From assembly GCA_002812745.2 (NCBI GenBank), contig NCSJ02000263.1, positions 1 through 60,842 of the forward strand: 60,842 nt of DNA, given 5' to 3'. Origin of the DNA: Scytalidium lignicola. Its lineage: Eukaryota > Ascomycota > Leotiomycetes. The notes below the pieces were generated by a model, which was not told where the DNA came from, made no database searches, and saw only the letters and a program-made list of their open reading frames with translations. The position numbers and the translations under genes were made by a program. Of this stretch, positions 58,324-60,842 are shown in pieces (position 1 is the stretch's first letter; each line of letters begins with the position of its first letter).

Positions 58324-60472
58324 TCATGAAGTAGCGAAACCCCATCTCTCATTATCCGACCGTCCCTTCTCATACCTCGCCTTCGTCTCTTTCTTTGCCC
58401 GCCTAAACGCCTTATTATCTATGCCATTACTAACCCCGTAGAGTTGATCGGCAATCGGTCGAAGCAACATGCTCATGTCCAGGTGTCCATCGGGTCCAAC
58501 CTGCACTTGATTCGCCATAATCGCAACAATAATGCAGAAAAACAAGTGGCAGCCAGCAATCAAGCCGAGCACGAGGTAGAACCAGAACGCGTGATTGAAG
58601 TCTAGGAAGGACCCCTGAGACGGTTGTTGCCCGGTATGGGTGAATGATGGATTCAGCATCGCTGCACCAGCGATGGAGCCCAGTCCAAATGCCGCGATGG
58701 TGTTTCCGAGGAGGTTCTGGTCGCCTTGGCATGGCAGACCCCAGAGAGAGTCACCTGGATAAATCTGAGCCTCTTGGCCACGACCGTCGTGGTAGCCTAT
58801 TTGAGCTATGGAGGCTGTGGCGATTGCAGCCATCCGATTACTGATTGTAGCAAGACCTTCGGGGTCGTTTTGAGTCTCGCCTAGGGTTATGTCACAGGTG
58901 TAGTACCAGGGTTCCGTGGCAGAGGCTTCAAAGGCTTGGACGACTGTACAGCGAGGGTTGTTGTTGCATTGGTTACCGCTGTCTGTGAAGAAGGTAATGG
59001 AACCCTGGATGGAATTTGAGACATAGACATCACCGACGTTGGCAACACTAATGGTTGTCGATGTACCATCACCACCTTTAGTAACGGTGTAGGCATTACA
59101 AGAATATGTAATGTTAAGCGTTCGGTTGGTATAAATGGAGAAGATACTGCTCTGTGGACTAGTCTCGGTGAAGATGAATTCAATGTTGTTTCTCTCATAG
59201 TCATACCATAGTAGAGCGTTGCTACTCTTATACACATCACCAGCTGCAGGCATATACTGCGTTTCGTTAAGCCCAAAGTTATATGCTAGCCCACCGTACC
59301 TGTGATGTGTCAGAACAGAAATAATATTGTAGACCTTTTATCTTACAAGTGAGCAGTGAACTGTTCGTCCTGTAACGAAGGATTGGAGTTATTTCCATTG
59401 GGGAAGAAATACTGCATATTCGGGACAGCCACATATCCCTTGCTCAACATAGGCTGCGTGTAGTCACTGTCAAAGCCGTATGTCAATCCCAGCGCAGCAA
59501 TGCCCGCTTGTGCAGCCTATACAAGGTTAGCAGATAAATTGCGGGAGGTCTTGTGCTAAAGCTTACAATGTTGATCACGAGCCATGTCAAGCAAGCAAAG
59601 ATAACCCATGGCCTTCTTGCTACCCAAGCCAGCTTTGCAAGCTTTGTCAAGCTGTCGCAAGATAAAATCAAGTCCAGCTTAGTATTAAATCAGCCACAAT
59701 CACAACCTAGTTATATACTCCTTCATTCGAAAAAAACTCACCTCGTCCAAATTTCTTGGCTTCGACCTACTTAATATTGGCCACCGCATATTTAACGCCA
59801 TGTCCTTAAACGCACTTGCAATATTCAGACCAAGCGCAATACTAATTGCTGTAGTGATAGCATTGAACTCCTTCTTCTTTGGCTCTGACAACACACCCTT
59901 TTTCACATATGTCTGGATGGCAAAGTAGTAGGCGGCACAAAGCCCTGCGGTGATGAAGAATCGAAAGGAGCTCCCAAAGAGGATGCGTCGCACTTGTTTC
60001 CCGGATTTAGCCTTGGTGGGTTTGTGCACATCAGCAAAAACAGAGGAGGCGTAGCTCGTGTCTATTTTATTGAGAGGGTCATGAAGGAAAGATTCGCTCT
60101 CGCCTGGTGAAGATATTAGCTCAAAGATGCCAGGGAGGTGTGCTTCTCTCTCAACTGACTATTAGTAGCGAACAATGTAGAAGCACTCGAGTAGCCGGTA
60201 CCTGCGCCAGGTCGTGGAGGTAGAGCCGGTCCACCAGTTTTTGTGTCGTAGTCCTGGGACGACTGGAACGACTGAAACGAATTGTTACTGTCTCTTGGAT
60301 TCAGCGGCCGGCTCACTCTCGTGGTGTTTCTCATCTCATATCCCGGAGACCCCAGGTCGCCGTCTGCTCCTGGCCATGGTTGGGAATATGTCTCCGGGCT
60401 CATGAAATATGTGGGATTTTCATTTTGCAATGGCGAGAATGATTCTACAGGTCTATAGTGAGGGTTCGACAT
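58324..60472 (-). CDS. Unplaced multi-pass membrane protein with large glycosylatable loop, 643 aa
   Basis: Five exons (60472-60160, 60103-59742, 59677-59567, 59516-59347, 59299-58324) give 643 residues with consistent phases. The N-terminal 130 residues are polar and Ser/Pro-rich (PALPPRPGAGTG). Membrane segments then appear around FFITAGLCAAYYFAIQ, TTAISIALGLNIASAF and VIFACLTWLVINI. A predicted extracellular region of about 270 residues follows with several N-x-S/T sequons and Cys residues. A final helix (FWFYLVLGLIAGCHLFFC) leads to a basic tail. No family is recognised; it resembles conserved fungal surface proteins of unknown function. The first donor is GTCAGT and the exon-3 acceptor (CTAAG) was chosen by frame, so those junctions are less certain. 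Confidence 0.65.
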
Positions 60473-60842
60473 CGCAGCAGAAGTCGCAGCCCACTTCTTT
60501 GGGCTTTAGGCTTTCGGGAGCCCCTAGGACTGTTCAGGGCCGACGGATGAGAGCCTCAAACCAATTCGAATACTTTGACAGCAATAATTATACACGTGAA
60601 GATCTTGGAAATGATTTTAAAGTTTGAATTGTAGGATGACGGAAGAAAAGGCGTCCGCAACATTACGACAACCCGAGGAGCTGTCCACTGGGGGCGCGTA
60701 GGGAGCTTATCCAATTCAGTCCTGCCATGACCCTGAAATCGAGCCCGCAAAGCAATTTTGACGGGTGTGATGGTCCTGTTAGGGGATGGTGTTGGGGGTC
60801 CTGGCCAGTGGTATGGCTGCCGCTACGCCACGCCCCTGCGGG
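60473..60842. other. Upstream flank at window edge
   Basis: Promoter-side flank of the 643-aa membrane protein gene. No further gene is visible before the window ends. Confidence 0.4.

Overview
The window is nuclear DNA of a filamentous ascomycete, probably a Leotiomycete-like Pezizomycotina fungus. The evidence is spliced genes with short GT-AG introns (mostly 47-130 nt), a giant HET-domain protein, a fungal-type URI/Bud27, a Ppc89-like spindle-pole protein, a Rif1 orthologue and several secreted plant-polymer hydrolases. I saw no tRNA, rRNA, CRISPR array or transposase. Gene models were assembled by reading splice sites by hand and checking that exon phases add up; class level is inference, since no phylogeny could be run.

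Layout. 1-8.5 kb holds an amino-acid permease and a secreted GH3 beta-xylosidase flanked on both sides by WSC domains. 8.5-17.4 kb looks like an accessory island: a five-exon gene I cannot place, a ~1440-residue HET-domain protein with a break in its frame, and a decaying copy of a small fungal protein family. 17.6-22.5 kb has two minus-strand genes, a BBE-type FAD oxidase and a POT/PTR2 peptide transporter. 24-34.2 kb is a compact conserved block with two divergent pairs: URI/Bud27-like with a Ppc89/Cep57-like spindle-pole protein, and an AME1/CENP-U-like kinetochore protein with a twin-CX9C protein. 35-40.7 kb carries a PQ-loop membrane protein, a short-chain dehydrogenase and a secreted GH78 alpha-L-rhamnosidase. 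43.5-56.2 kb carries Rif1 (1960 aa), an unplaced 269-aa protein, a 300-aa membrane protein and Ric8/synembryn. A 643-aa membrane protein closes the window at 58.3-60.5 kb.

The genes do not form an obvious biosynthetic cluster. Two themes stand out: chromosome and spindle maintenance (Ppc89-like, AME1-like, Rif1) and nutrient acquisition from plant polymers (GH3, GH78, permease, peptide transporter). The large spacers at 3.2-5.3, 40.7-43.5, 52.1-54.5 and 56.2-58.3 kb contain no gene I can support. Single Ns beside homopolymers mark unresolved assembly positions, one of them inside a coding region.
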